Source: Pseudomonas trivialis (lineage in GTDB: Bacteria > Pseudomonadota > Gammaproteobacteria > Pseudomonadales > Pseudomonadaceae). From it: a stretch of DNA of 64,000 nucleotides. The notes beneath the pieces are model-generated. The model was not told the origin of the DNA and did not search any database. It saw nothing but the letters and a program-made list of their open reading frames with translations. The stretch spans positions 434,001 through 498,000 of the forward strand of contig NZ_JYLK01000001.1 of the NCBI RefSeq assembly GCF_001439805.1, given 5' to 3'. Shown piece by piece: positions 44,757-56,665 of the stretch (positions within the stretch are counted from its first letter, which is position 1; each line of letters starts with the position of its first letter). Both the position numbers and the translations under genes were made by a program.

Positions 44757-45815
44757 ATGAAGCTCGCGCCGAAACTTCTTGCCGCCGCACTTTGCCTCGG
44801 TCTCGCCAGTCAGGCGTTCGCTGCCACCGAGTTGAAACACTGGCCCGCGCCGGCCGCCAAGCAACTCAACGAAATGATCGCGGCCAACGCCAACAAGGGT
44901 AACTACGCGGTCTTCGACATGGACAACACCAGCTACCGCTACGACCTCGAAGAATCCCTGCTGCCTTTCATGGAAAACAAGGGGCTGATTACCCGTGACA
45001 GTCTCGACCCCTCGCTCAAGCTGATGCCGTTCAAAGACACCGCCGAGCACAAGGAGAGCCTGTTCAGTTACTACTATCGCCTGTGCGAAGTGGACGACAT
45101 GGTCTGCTACCCGTGGGTGGCCCAGGTGTTCTCCGGCTTCACCCTCAAGGAGCTGAAGGTGCAGGTGGATGAGCTGATGGCGTCCGGCAAACCGGTGCCG
45201 GTCAGCTATTTCGAAGGCGACGGGGTGAAGCAATCCGAGGTGCAGCCGCCGAAGGTCTTCACCGGCCAGGCCGAGCTGTACAACAAGCTGATGGAAAACG
45301 GCATTGAGGTGTACGTGATGACTGCCGCGTCCGAGGAGCTGGTGCGCATGGTCGCGGCCGATCCGAAGTACGGCTACAACGTCAAACCCGAAAACGTTAT
45401 CGGCGTAAGCACCCTGCTCAAGGACCGCAAGACCGGCGAGCTGACCACCGCACGTAAACAGATCGCTGCCGGCAAGTATGACGAGAAGGCCAACCTCGGC
45501 CTGGAGCTCACCCCCTACCTGTGGACCCCGGCGACCTGGATGGCCGGCAAGCACGCAGCGATCCTCACCTACATCGACGAATGGAAAAAACCGGTGATCG
45601 TCGGCGGCGACACACCGACCAGCGATGGCTACATGCTGTTCCACGACGTGGACGTGGCCAAGGGCGGCATCCACCTGTGGATCAACCGCAAGGACAAATA
45701 CATGACCCAACTGAACGGCATGATGGCCAGGCACGCAGCGGCGCAGGCCAAGGAAGGGCTGCCGGTGACGGCGGACAAAAACTGGGTGATTGTGAAGCCT
45801 GAGGAGATTCAGTAA
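44757..45815 (+). CDS. pchP: phosphorylcholine phosphatase-like HAD phosphatase
   Basis: A 352-aa periplasmic enzyme with a signal peptide (cut after residue 23, QAFAA). Minus 23, the HAD residues fall on the published PchP numbers of P. aeruginosa: Asp31 and Asp33 and Thr35 (DMDNT), position 166 in VMTAASEE, Lys242 and Asp262/Asp267 in GGDTPTSD. Two differences stand out: Thr instead of Ser at 166 and Thr instead of Asp at 265. PchP releases phosphate from phosphorylcholine derived from host lipids. The gene is not at this spot in P. aeruginosa (memory), so it may be a second copy. The upstream 180 bp are AT-rich and probably hold its promoter. Confidence 0.87.
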   Translation: MKLAPKLLAAALCLGLASQAFAATELKHWPAPAAKQLNEMIAANANKGNYAVFDMDNTSYRYDLEESLLPFMENKGLITRDSLDPSLKLMPFKDTAEHKESLFSYYYRLCEVDDMVCYPWVAQVFSGFTLKELKVQVDELMASGKPVPVSYFEGDGVKQSEVQPPKVFTGQAELYNKLMENGIEVYVMTAASEELVRMVAADPKYGYNVKPENVIGVSTLLKDRKTGELTTARKQIAAGKYDEKANLGLELTPYLWTPATWMAGKHAAILTYIDEWKKPVIVGGDTPTSDGYMLFHDVDVAKGGIHLWINRKDKYMTQLNGMMARHAAAQAKEGLPVTADKNWVIVKPEEIQ

Positions 45816-45836
45816 CTCCGGGTGTACACGGGCAAC

Positions 45837-45869
45837 TGTGGGAGGGAGCAGGCCCCCTCCCACATTTTT
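45837..45869. repeat. REP palindrome with T-run after pchP
   Basis: TGTGGGAGGGAGCAGGCC continues CCCTCCCACATTTTT. The REP stem with a following T-run is likely to end the pchP transcript. Confidence 0.8.
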
Positions 45870-45900
45870 GATCCTCATTGTCCGGGGATTTTCTCCAGGC

Positions 45901-45935
45901 AAAAAAATGCCCCGCACCTGGCGGGGCATTTTTAT
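45901..45935. terminator. bidirectional intrinsic terminator before ilvD
   Basis: AAAAAAATGCCCCGC, loop ACCTG and GCGGGGCATTTTTAT make a strong symmetric hairpin with A- and T-runs. On the minus strand it lies 10 nt after the ilvD stop and so ends ilvD; on the plus strand it backs up the REP terminator. Confidence 0.92.
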
Positions 45936-45944
45936 GGGCGAGGT

Positions 45945-47786
45945 TTAAAGGCCGTCGAGCATCGCCTTGTTGCGCACCGCGCCCTTGTCGGCACTGGTGG
46001 CCAACAGCGCGTAGGCCTTCAAGGCGGTGGTGACTTTGCGCGGACGCTTCTCCACCGGCTTCCAGCCCTTCTTGTCCTGCTCGACCCGGCGTGCCGCCAG
46101 TTCTTCATCGCTGACCAACAGGTTGATCGAGCGGTTCGGAATGTCGATCAGCACCTTGTCGCCATCCTGCACCAGGCCAATCGCGCCGCCGGCAGCGGCT
46201 TCCGGTGAAGCGTGGCCGATGGACAGGCCCGAGGTGCCGCCGGAGAAACGGCCATCGGTGAGCAGGGCGCAGGCTTTGCCCAGGCCCTTGGACTTCAGAT
46301 AGGACGTGGGGTAGAGCATCTCCTGCATGCCCGGGCCGCCTTTCGGGCCTTCGTAGCGGATGATCACGATATCGCCTTCCTTCACTTCGTCAGCGAGGAT
46401 GCCGCGTACCGAGCTGTCCTGGCTTTCGTAGATTTTGGCGCGACCTTCGAACACATGGATCGACTCATCCACGCCGGCGGTTTTCACCACGCAACCGTCG
46501 AGGGCGATGTTGCCGTACAGCACGGCCAGTCCGCCTTCCTGGGAATAGGCGTGCTCGACGCTGCGGATGCAGCCGTTTTCACGGTCGTCGTCCAGGGTGT
46601 CCCAACGGGTCGACTGGCTGAACGCGGTCTGGGTGGGGATGCCCGCCGGGCCGGCCTTGAAGAAGTGATGCACCGCTTCGTCGTCCGTCTGGGTGATGTC
46701 CCATTTGGCGATGCCTTCGGCCAGGGATTTGCTGTGCACGGTCGGCAGGTCGGTGTGCAGCAGGCCGCCACGGGCCAGGGAACCGAGGATCGAGAAGATC
46801 CCGCCGGCGCGGTGCACGTCTTCCATGTGGTACTTCTGGATGTTCGGCGCGACCTTGCACAGTTGCGGCACATGGCGGGACAGACGGTCGATGTCGCGCA
46901 GGTCGAAATCGATCTCGGCTTCCTGAGCGGCGGCCAGCAAGTGCAGGATGGTGTTGGTGGAACCGCCCATGGCGATGTCCAGGGTCATGGCGTTTTCGAA
47001 CGCCTTGAAGTTGGCGATGTTGCGCGGCAATACCGAGTCATCGTTCTCGGTGTAGTAGCGCTTGCACAGCTCGACGATGGTGCGGCCGGCCTGCAGGAAC
47101 AGCTGCTCGCGGTCGCTGTGGGTGGCCAGCGTCGAACCGTTGCCCGGCAAAGCCAGGCCCAGGGCTTCGACCAGGCAGTTCATCGAGTTGGCAGTGAACA
47201 TGCCGGAGCACGAACCGCAGGTCGGGCAGGCGCTGCGCTCGTATTCCGCGACCTTCTCGTCAGAGGCGCTGGAATCGGCGGCGATGACCATGGCGTCGAC
47301 CAGGTCCAGGCCGTGGGAGGCGAGCTTGGTTTTGCCCGCTTCCATCGGGCCGCCGGACACGAAGATCACCGGGATGTTAAGGCGCAGGGCGGCCATCAGC
47401 ATGCCGGGGGTGATTTTGTCGCAGTTGGAGATGCACACAATGGCGTCGGCGCAGTGGGCGTTGACCATGTATTCGACGGAGTCGGCGATGATCTCGCGGC
47501 TCGGCAGCGAATACAGCATGCCGTCATGGCCCATGGCGATGCCGTCGTCCACGGCGATGGTGTTGAATTCTTTCGCTACGCCGCCAGCGCGTTCGATCTC
47601 GCGGGCAACCAGTTGGCCCAGGTCCTTGAGGTGCACGTGGCCGGGCACGAACTGGGTAAAGGAGTTGGCAATCGCGATGATCGGCTTCTTGAAGTCGTCA
47701 TCCTTCATCCCCGTGGCACGCCACAGTGCGCGCGCGCCGGCCATGTTGCGGCCGTGGGTGGATGTTTTCGAGCGGTAATCTGGCAT
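45945..47786 (-). CDS. ilvD: dihydroxy-acid dehydratase
   Basis: A 613-aa Fe-S enzyme of valine/isoleucine synthesis that dehydrates 2,3-dihydroxy-isovalerate and -methylvalerate. Cluster ligands are visible in [13 protein letters not shown] and [40 protein letters not shown] is the standard start and [19 protein letters not shown] carries the proposed catalytic Ser. Length is that of the E. coli-type enzyme. It acts after the ilvA product enters the pathway. Monocistronic by context. Confidence 0.97.
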   Translation of the reverse strand: MPDYRSKTSTHGRNMAGARALWRATGMKDDDFKKPIIAIANSFTQFVPGHVHLKDLGQLVAREIERAGGVAKEFNTIAVDDGIAMGHDGMLYSLPSREIIADSVEYMVNAHCADAIVCISNCDKITPGMLMAALRLNIPVIFVSGGPMEAGKTKLASHGLDLVDAMVIAADSSASDEKVAEYERSACPTCGSCSGMFTANSMNCLVEALGLALPGNGSTLATHSDREQLFLQAGRTIVELCKRYYTENDDSVLPRNIANFKAFENAMTLDIAMGGSTNTILHLLAAAQEAEIDFDLRDIDRLSRHVPQLCKVAPNIQKYHMEDVHRAGGIFSILGSLARGGLLHTDLPTVHSKSLAEGIAKWDITQTDDEAVHHFFKAGPAGIPTQTAFSQSTRWDTLDDDRENGCIRSVEHAYSQEGGLAVLYGNIALDGCVVKTAGVDESIHVFEGRAKIYESQDSSVRGILADEVKEGDIVIIRYEGPKGGPGMQEMLYPTSYLKSKGLGKACALLTDGRFSGGTSGLSIGHASPEAAAGGAIGLVQDGDKVLIDIPNRSINLLVSDEELAARRVEQDKKGWKPVEKRPRKVTTALKAYALLATSADKGAVRNKAMLDGL

Positions 47787-48000
47787 GGAGCACTCCGGGC
47801 GGCTAATCAGGTTCTTGAGGGGAGTGAGCTTCTATGGACGTTTGACACACTCAGAAAATGGCTGTGTGCGCAAAAGTGGCCTCTCGCGTTGCGGGATCGC
47901 CGCATGCCTGGGCCTTGAGCTCATAAACCCGCCGGGGGATGACTGGCGATGAATAGGGCCGATTCTACACCGCTGGCGGCTGGAGGGAATGGCCGTCTGC

Positions 48001-48030
48001 CTGTAGGCGCGAGCAAGCTCGCGCTTACAG
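48001..48030. repeat. short REP-like palindrome of another type
   Basis: CTGTAGGCGCGAGCAAGCTC continues GCGCTTACAG, an imperfect 30-bp inverted repeat different from the GTGGGAGGG family. It lies in the 259-bp gap between ilvD and rlmI. The rest of the gap shows no coding potential and no clear signal. Confidence 0.6.
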
Positions 48031-48045
48031 ATGATGGGGTTTCAA

Positions 48046-49242
48046 TCAGCTATTGGGCAACAACCGGCAGGTAATGCTCTTGATATACCGCGTCTCGACA
48101 ATCGCCGGGTGCACCGGGTGGTCCGGGCCCTGGCCGCCGCGTTCGAGCATCTGGATGTTGCGGTCCAGGTGGCGGGCGCTGGTGAGGAGGATGTTTTGCA
48201 GGTCGTCTTCCGGCAGGTGCATGGAGCACGAGGCGCTGACCAGGATGCCGTCCTTGCTGAGCAGGCGCATGGCTTGTTCGTTCAGGCGGCGGTAGGCGCC
48301 TTCGCCGTTTTTCATGTCTTTTTTGCGTTTGATGAAGGCCGGTGGGTCGGCGACGATCACGTCGAAGCGTTCTTCGCTGGCTTTCAGTTCTTTCAGCGCT
48401 TCAAAGACGTCGCCTTCAATGCAGGTCATCTTCTCGGCCACGCCGTTCAGCGCGGCGTTGCGCTCGACGCCGTCGAGGGCGAAGGACGAGGCGTCGACGC
48501 AGAACACTTCACTGGCGCCGAACGCCGCAGCCTGCACGCCCCAGCCGCCGATGTAGCTGTACAGGTCGAGTACGCGTTTGCCCTTGGCGTATGGGGCCAG
48601 GCGGGCGCGGTTCATGCGGTGGTCGTAGAACCAGCCGGTCTTCTGGCCCTGGATCACCGGGGCTTCGAATTTCACGCCGTTTTCTTCCAGGGCGACCCAC
48701 TCCGGCACCAGGCCGAACACGGTTTCGACGTAACGGTTGAGGCCTTCGGCGTCGCGCGCGGCGGAGTCGTTCTTGAACAGGATGCCGCTGGGCTTGAGCA
48801 CCTGGGTGAGGGCGGCGATCACGTCGTCTTTATGGGCTTCCATGGTCGCGGAAGCGATCTGCACCACCAGGATGTCGCCGAAACGGTCGACCACCAGACC
48901 CGGCAGCAGGTCGGAATCGCCGTAGACCAGGCGGTAGAACGGCTTGTCGAACAGGCGGTCACGCAGGGACAGGGCGACGTTGAGGCGGTGCACCAGCAGC
49001 GACTTGTCCAGCGGCAACTTGATGTCGCGCGACAGCAGGCGGGCGCAGATCAAGTTGTTCGGGCTCATGGCCACGATGCCCAGGGTCTTGCCGCCGGCCG
49101 CTTCGAGGATGGCCTGGTCGCCCGCCTGGAAGCCGTTGAGTGGGGTGGCGGCCACGTCGATTTCGTTGCTGTAGACCCACAGGTGGCCGTTGCGCAAACG
49201 ACGATCGGCGTTGGCTTTGAGACGCAGGCTTGGCAGGGACAT
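48046..49242 (-). CDS. rlmI: 23S rRNA (cytosine-1962-C5)-methyltransferase
   Basis: A 398-aa SAM-dependent RNA methyltransferase. An N-terminal PUA domain (about 1-75: RLRNGHLWVYSNEIDVAATP) is followed by the Rossmann domain with LDLYSYIGGWGVQAA (SAM motif I), the base-binding ADPPAFIKRKKDM and SASCSMHL with the catalytic Cys. This combination is that of RlmI (YccW). Divergent from the HDOD gene. Confidence 0.92.
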   Translation of the reverse strand: MSLPSLRLKANADRRLRNGHLWVYSNEIDVAATPLNGFQAGDQAILEAAGGKTLGIVAMSPNNLICARLLSRDIKLPLDKSLLVHRLNVALSLRDRLFDKPFYRLVYGDSDLLPGLVVDRFGDILVVQIASATMEAHKDDVIAALTQVLKPSGILFKNDSAARDAEGLNRYVETVFGLVPEWVALEENGVKFEAPVIQGQKTGWFYDHRMNRARLAPYAKGKRVLDLYSYIGGWGVQAAAFGASEVFCVDASSFALDGVERNAALNGVAEKMTCIEGDVFEALKELKASEERFDVIVADPPAFIKRKKDMKNGEGAYRRLNEQAMRLLSKDGILVSASCSMHLPEDDLQNILLTSARHLDRNIQMLERGGQGPDHPVHPAIVETRYIKSITCRLLPNS

Positions 49243-49386
49243 GACGTCGCTCCGGAAAAAAGAGCGGGAGTATACCGTGTTGTGCAGTAACTCGCCCCGC
49301 CGCCGGACATGTTTCAGTTCGGTATTTGGGTGTCGGCGAAGTCTTCATAAAGGTTAGAATCGCCACCTAGCCCAGAGTGTGTACTT

Positions 49387-50253
49387 ATGTCCCAAGAGCT
49401 TTCCGCCGAGCAGATCCAGCAGGCCTTGCAAGGTATCAGCGTACCGCCCCAACCGCAGATCATGGTGGACTTGCAGATGGAGCAGTACATGCCCGACCCG
49501 GACCTGGGCGTGATCGCCCGGTTGATTTCCCAAGACCCGGGCCTGTCCGGCGCGCTGCTGAAAATCGTCAACTCGCCGTATTACGGCCTGAGCAACAAGA
49601 TCGCCTCGATCCAGCGCGCGGTGAACCTGCTGGGCAGCCGTTCGATCATCAACCTGATCAATGCGCAGTCGATCAAGGGCGAGATGAGCGATGACACCAT
49701 CGTCACCCTCAATCGCTTCTGGGACACCGCCCAGGACGTGGCCATGACCTGCCTCACCCTGGCCAAGCGCACCGGCTCGCAGACTGTCGATGAAGCCTAT
49801 GCCCTGGGCTTGTTTCACGACTGCGGCGTGCCGCTGATGCTCAAGCGCTTCCCCGACTACATGACGGTGCTCGAGCAGGCCTACGCCAATGCCGGCGCCG
49901 ACTGTCGCGTGGTGGACACCGAGAACAACGCGTTCAACACCAACCATGCGGTGGTTGGCTACTACACGGCCAAGTCCTGGCGCCTGCCGGAGCATGTGAC
50001 CGACGCCATCGCCAACCACCACAATGCGCTGGCGATTTTCAGCGATGAGTCCTCGCGCACTCCGCAGCTGAAAAACCTGCTGGCGATCCTGAAGATGGCC
50101 GAACACATCTGTTCCTCCCATCGCGTGCTGGGCGGTCAGGCAGAGGACCATGAGTGGAACGCCATCGGCCACCTCGTGCTCGATCATGTCGGCCTGTCGG
50201 ACTACGACTTTGAAAGCATGAAGTTGTCGATCCGCGAGCTGGGCGCGAACTGA
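49387..50253 (+). CDS. HDOD domain-containing protein
   Basis: A 288-aa protein whose whole length is an HDOD domain: LISQDPGLSGALLKIVNSPYYG-like start, SIQRAVNLLGSRSIINLI, and GLFHDCGVPLMLKRFPDYM with a partial HD. HDOD proteins are regulatory relatives of HD phosphohydrolases, often tied to signalling or to the response to DNA damage; usually the metal site is incomplete. No partner domain is fused here. It lies 21 nt before mutM on the same strand, so the two are probably co-transcribed. Confidence 0.9.
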   Translation: MSQELSAEQIQQALQGISVPPQPQIMVDLQMEQYMPDPDLGVIARLISQDPGLSGALLKIVNSPYYGLSNKIASIQRAVNLLGSRSIINLINAQSIKGEMSDDTIVTLNRFWDTAQDVAMTCLTLAKRTGSQTVDEAYALGLFHDCGVPLMLKRFPDYMTVLEQAYANAGADCRVVDTENNAFNTNHAVVGYYTAKSWRLPEHVTDAIANHHNALAIFSDESSRTPQLKNLLAILKMAEHICSSHRVLGGQAEDHEWNAIGHLVLDHVGLSDYDFESMKLSIRELGAN

Positions 50254-50274
50254 CCCGTCAGCCAGGAGCTGCCC

Positions 50275-51087
50275 ATGCCCGAGTTACCCGAAGTCGAAAC
50301 CACCCGTCGCGGGATTGCGCCGCACCTGGAGGGCCAGCGCGTCAGCCGCGTGGTGGTGCGTGAGCGCCGCCTGCGCTGGCCGATCCCGGAGGACCTGGAT
50401 GTGCGCCTGTCCGGCCAGCGTATCGTGGGGGTGGAGCGGCGGGCCAAGTACCTGCTGATCAATGCCGAAGTGGGCACGCTGATCAGCCATCTGGGCATGT
50501 CGGGCAACCTGCGTATGGTCGAAACCGGACTGCCGGCGGCCAAGCACGAGCATGTGGATATCGAGCTGGAGTCGGGCCTGTCGCTGCGCTACACCGACCC
50601 GCGCCGTTTCGGCGCCATGCTCTGGAGCCAGGACCCGCACAACCATGCGTTGCTGCTGAGCCTGGGGCCGGAGCCGTTGACCGACCTGTTTGACGGCGAG
50701 CGGCTGTTCCAGATGTCCCGTGGGCGGTCGATGGCAATCAAACCGTTCATCATGGACAACGCGGTGGTGGTGGGCGTGGGCAATATCTATGCGACCGAAG
50801 CGCTGTTTGCCGCAGGGATCGATCCACGTCGCGCGGCGGGTGGTATTTCGCGGGCGCGTTATTTGAAGCTGGCGATCGAGATCAAGCGGGTGCTGGCGGC
50901 TGCCATCGAGCGCGGCGGCACCACGTTGCGCGACTTTATTGGCGGTGACGGGCAGCCGGGGTATTTCCAGCAGGAACTGTTTGCCTACGGCCGGGGCGGC
51001 GAGGCGTGCAAGGTGTGCGGGACCGAATTGCGCAATGTGCTGCTGGGGCAGCGGGCGAGTGTGTTTTGCCCCAGGTGTCAGCGCTGA
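50275..51087 (+). CDS. mutM: formamidopyrimidine-DNA glycosylase
   Basis: A 270-aa base-excision repair enzyme that removes 8-oxoguanine and formamidopyrimidines. The N-terminal [13 protein letters not shown] holds the catalytic Pro2 and Glu3, Lys is found at the expected beta-clamp position (RRAKYLLI), and the zinc finger is CKVCGTEL and FCPRCQR at the C-terminus. [20 protein letters not shown] is the helix-two-turn-helix. Full length. It follows the HDOD gene by 21 nt. Confidence 0.97.
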   Translation: MPELPEVETTRRGIAPHLEGQRVSRVVVRERRLRWPIPEDLDVRLSGQRIVGVERRAKYLLINAEVGTLISHLGMSGNLRMVETGLPAAKHEHVDIELESGLSLRYTDPRRFGAMLWSQDPHNHALLLSLGPEPLTDLFDGERLFQMSRGRSMAIKPFIMDNAVVVGVGNIYATEALFAAGIDPRRAAGGISRARYLKLAIEIKRVLAAAIERGGTTLRDFIGGDGQPGYFQQELFAYGRGGEACKVCGTELRNVLLGQRASVFCPRCQR

Positions 51088-51111
51088 TTGCCGGGTGATG
51101 GCTGAGATTGC

Positions 51112-51186
51112 CATCGGGAGCAAGCCCCCTCCCACATTGGATCGCGTTCAACTCGATTCAGTGTGGGAGGGGGCATGCTCCCGATG
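51112..51186. repeat. REPIN between mutM and the ferredoxin gene
   Basis: CATCGGGAGCAAGCCCCCTC faces GGGAGGGGGCATGCTCCCGA around a spacer of about 25 bp; the two REPs are almost exact inverted copies. It lies between convergent genes. Confidence 0.87.
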
Positions 51187-51211
51187 AGGCCCTGCAGGGC
51201 AACCCAACTGT

Positions 51212-53770
<2,559 letters not shown>

Positions 53771-53813
53771 AGGTGGGCACTCTTGTTTTTGTTGTGCGAA
53801 ATTGCGGTCACTG

Positions 53814-54359
53814 TCAGATGTGAGGCGGGCCGGGGTAGCCGCAATGGGCCCAGGACGCGGGTCGGAAATACCAGGCCATGATCACTAGCTTGAGCAACGA
53901 GCCCTGACCCATGCGCAGCAGGTTGAGGTAGCTGTTCTCCCAGCGCAGCAGGAAGTGGCGGATCTGCTCGCTGCTGGCGTTTTCCCAACTGCCCCAGATG
54001 CCGGTCAGCGGGCCGCGGGTAATGCCCATGGCGAATACGTCGAACAACTGCTGGGTGAGCTTGAACATCTCCGGCGACAGGTATTGCAGGCTGTAATCGA
54101 GCTTTTTGAGCGCGTCTTCAATCCCGGCGGCAACCTCCTGGGCGCTGGCGACACCGTCGAGCAACACCGGCATCACCGCCCGTAAAAACGGCAGGTCGCT
54201 GCTGCGCAGCATGGCAAAGCCGCTGGCCGGGGCGCTGGCGGAGCAGCCGCTGAGGCTGGCGCCTAGCCCTGCGGTAGCCAGGAAAGCACTGGCGCACAGG
54301 CCGATTTTCAGGATGCCGCGCCGTGACAGCGCGGTTGAATCAGTCAGGCTGGGGTTCAT
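53814..54359 (-). CDS. laoB: LaoB, Tat-type small subunit of the alcohol dehydrogenase
   Basis: A 181-aa protein. The N-terminus has a twin-arginine motif (SRRGILKIG, residues 12-20) and a hydrophobic stretch ending in LSGC with Cys39, so it may be a Tat-exported lipoprotein. The mature part is helical and has no known catalytic motif, like the small subunits that accompany periplasmic GMC dehydrogenases. As laoA has no signal peptide, LaoB may carry LaoA across the membrane as a hitchhiker; this is inference. ATG 54359 sits 28 nt after laoC. Confidence 0.85.
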   Translation of the reverse strand: MNPSLTDSTALSRRGILKIGLCASAFLATAGLGASLSGCSASAPASGFAMLRSSDLPFLRAVMPVLLDGVASAQEVAAGIEDALKKLDYSLQYLSPEMFKLTQQLFDVFAMGITRGPLTGIWGSWENASSEQIRHFLLRWENSYLNLLRMGQGSLLKLVIMAWYFRPASWAHCGYPGPPHI

Positions 54360-54387
54360 TGTTATTGTTGTCCCGTAGGTGGCGGAA

Positions 54388-55815
54388 TCAGCGAACAAAC
54401 AGCTTCTGAATCAGCTTCTGGATCGATTTGCCGTAGGGCGGGTAGATCAGCTTCGCCGCGTTCAGGCGTTGCTTGACCAACACACCCTTGGCCTTGCTGA
54501 AGGTGAGAAAGCCTTCGTGGCCGTGGTAGTGGCCCATGCCCGATGGGCCAATGCCACCAAACGGCAGGTCGTCCTGGGCCACGTGCAGCAGGGTGTCGTT
54601 CAGGCAGACGCCGCCGGAATGGGTTTCGTGCAGCACCCGGTTTTGTTCGCGCTTGTTGTAGCCGAAGTAATACAGCGCCAGCGGTCGAGGGCGTTGATTG
54701 ATGTAGGCAAAGGCCTGGTCGATGTCGCGATAGGGCACGACGGGCAGCACCGGGCCGAAGATTTCGTCCTGCATCACGGTCATGTCGTCGCTGACATTCA
54801 GCAGCAGGCTGTGGGCCATGCGCCGTGCCTGGCCCTGGTCATACAGGGGGACCAGCGTGGCGCCCTTGTCGGTGGCGTCCTTTACGTAGGCATTGAGCCG
54901 CGCCAACTGGCGTTCGTTGATGATCGCGGTGTAGTCCGGGTTGTCGACCAGCGTCGGATAGAACCCGCGAACCGCCTTGCCGTAGGCCTCGACGAAAGCG
55001 TCCACACGGTGCTCCGGCACCAGCACGTAGTCCGGCGCCACACAGGTTTGTCCGGCATTCAAGGCTTTGCCGAAAGCGATGCGTTCGGCGGCGTCCTTGA
55101 GCGGCACATCGGCGGAGACAATCGCCGGCGACTTGCCGCCCAGTTCCAGCGTGACCGGCGTGAGGTGCTCGGCGGCCGCGCGCATCACATGCTTGCCAAT
55201 GCTGGTGGCGCCGGTGAACAGCAGGTGGTCGAAGCGCAGTCTGGAAAACGCCACGCCCACGTCGGCTTCGCCCAGCACCACGCACACCAGGTCTTCGGGG
55301 AAGATCTTCGCCAGCAGCGTTTTGAGCAGCTCGCCGGTGGCGGGGGTGGACTCGCTGAGCTTCAACATCACCCGATTGCCGGCCGCCAGCGCTCCGACCA
55401 GCGGGCCGATGGCCAGGTACAGTGGGTAATTCCAGGGCACGATCACCCCGACCACGCCGAGCGGTTGGTAGATGACTTTGGCTGACGCGGGCTGGAAGGC
55501 AATGCCTACGGCACGGCGCGACGGTTTCATCCAGCCCTTGAGGTGTTTGCTGGCGTAGTGGATGCCATGCAGACTGGGCATCAGCTCGGCGAACAGGGTT
55601 TCGTCTGCGCTGCGCTGGCTGAAATCCTCGCTGATCGCACGGATCAACGCCTGGCGTTCGGCGCTGAGCAATTCGCGCAAGGCCTTGAGCCATTGCTGGC
55701 GCTGCGCGGCGGGCGGCATCGGATTGGCGGCGTAGGCGCGGCGCTGGGCGTCGAACAGCGGCTGAAGCTGATCCAGCGCCTGGGAGTCCTGCAGGTAGGC
55801 AACAGTGGCAGACAT
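54388..55815 (-). CDS. laoC: aldehyde dehydrogenase LaoC
   Basis: A 475-aa NAD-type aldehyde dehydrogenase. The catalytic Cys is in NAGQTCVAPDYVLV, the Glu in LELGGKSPAI, and the Asn in VIVPWNYPLYLAIGPL. Such proteins are often labelled coniferyl aldehyde dehydrogenase, but in this operon (laoC-laoB-laoA) the expected substrate is the fatty aldehyde produced by LaoA. A hydrophobic C-terminus (KLIYPPYGKSIQKLIQKLF) could associate with the membrane, as in fatty aldehyde dehydrogenases. First gene of the operon, divergent from laoR. Confidence 0.9.
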   Translation of the reverse strand: MSATVAYLQDSQALDQLQPLFDAQRRAYAANPMPPAAQRQQWLKALRELLSAERQALIRAISEDFSQRSADETLFAELMPSLHGIHYASKHLKGWMKPSRRAVGIAFQPASAKVIYQPLGVVGVIVPWNYPLYLAIGPLVGALAAGNRVMLKLSESTPATGELLKTLLAKIFPEDLVCVVLGEADVGVAFSRLRFDHLLFTGATSIGKHVMRAAAEHLTPVTLELGGKSPAIVSADVPLKDAAERIAFGKALNAGQTCVAPDYVLVPEHRVDAFVEAYGKAVRGFYPTLVDNPDYTAIINERQLARLNAYVKDATDKGATLVPLYDQGQARRMAHSLLLNVSDDMTVMQDEIFGPVLPVVPYRDIDQAFAYINQRPRPLALYYFGYNKREQNRVLHETHSGGVCLNDTLLHVAQDDLPFGGIGPSGMGHYHGHEGFLTFSKAKGVLVKQRLNAAKLIYPPYGKSIQKLIQKLFVR

Positions 55816-55852
55816 GGTGCAGCCCCGATTGTTATTAGTCTGTCTGGATTTT

Positions 55853-55868
55853 TAGAGTCATTACTCTA
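55853..55868. promoter_or_regulatory. laoR: candidate LaoR operator
   Basis: TAGAGTCATTACTCTA is a perfect 6-4-6 inverted repeat in the 145-bp region between laoC and laoR, 38 nt before the laoC start and 93 nt before the laoR start. Size and symmetry suit a TetR-type repressor dimer that controls both directions. No proof of binding in the sequence itself. Confidence 0.55.
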
Positions 55869-55960
55869 GATTGTCAAATGCCATTGCAATCACATGTGGA
55901 TTTATCCCGGCGCGGTTAGGCCGTAAGATGCCCCATTCCGTGTATGGAAGCTGATCCCCC

Positions 55961-56632
55961 ATGGCACCACGAGTTAAGACCAGCGAACGCATTGTGCAGA
56001 CCAGCCTGGAGCTTTTTAATCAGCAGGGCGAGCGCAGTGTCAGCACCAACCACATTGCCGCCCATATGGAAATTTCACCGGGCAACCTCTACTACCACTT
56101 CCCCAACAAGCAGGCGATCATCGCCGTGCTGTTCCGCGAATACGAAGCGCTGGTGGACAGTTTCCTGCGCCCGCCCCAGGGCCGCGCGATGTGTGTGGAA
56201 GATAAGCGCTTCTACCTGCAGGCCGTATTGGCCGGCATGTGGCGCTACCGTTTCCTGCACCGCGACCTCGAACACCTGCTGGAAAGCGACCCCGAAATGG
56301 CCACCGGCTACCGGCGGTTTTCCCAGCGCTGCCTGACCCAGGGCGGGGCCATCTACCAGGGGTTTGTCGATGCCGGCATTCTCAATATGGACCCGATCCA
56401 GACCGAAGCCCTGACCCTCAACGCCTGGATCATCCTCACCTCCTGGGTGCGCTTTTTGTGCACCACCAACGAAAACTCCACTCATTTGAGTGCCGAAGCG
56501 ATCAAGCGCGGGGTGTATCAGGTGCTGGTGCTGGAGGCGGGGTTTGTCACGCCCCAGGCCAAAGAAGCGGTGGATGGGCTGTTCAAGGAGTTTTACGTGC
56601 CACTGAATCAGGCGCTGGATGAAGTGAAGTAG
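55961..56632 (+). CDS. laoR: TetR-family regulator LaoR
   Basis: A 223-aa TetR-type repressor. The helix-turn-helix reads SLELFNQQGERSVSTNHIAA and HMEISPGNLYYHFPNKQAI (about 15-55); the C-terminal two thirds are the ligand-binding domain. Its position divergent from laoCBA matches P. aeruginosa laoR, a repressor of the alcohol-oxidation genes relieved by long-chain substrates or their CoA products. It ends 33 nt before the rhodanese gene. Confidence 0.9.
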   Translation: MAPRVKTSERIVQTSLELFNQQGERSVSTNHIAAHMEISPGNLYYHFPNKQAIIAVLFREYEALVDSFLRPPQGRAMCVEDKRFYLQAVLAGMWRYRFLHRDLEHLLESDPEMATGYRRFSQRCLTQGGAIYQGFVDAGILNMDPIQTEALTLNAWIILTSWVRFLCTTNENSTHLSAEAIKRGVYQVLVLEAGFVTPQAKEAVDGLFKEFYVPLNQALDEVK

Positions 56633-56665
56633 AGCCTTTCCCGAATCTGTTTACAGGAGTCTGTC

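Noticed and set aside
47787..48045. Possible small RNA between ilvD and rlmI
   Set aside because: Apart from one REP-like palindrome there is no promoter plus terminator pair that would define a transcript.
54388..55815. Coniferyl aldehyde dehydrogenase as the function of the aldehyde dehydrogenase
   Set aside because: A common automatic label for this subfamily; operon context with laoA, laoB and laoR supports fatty aldehydes.
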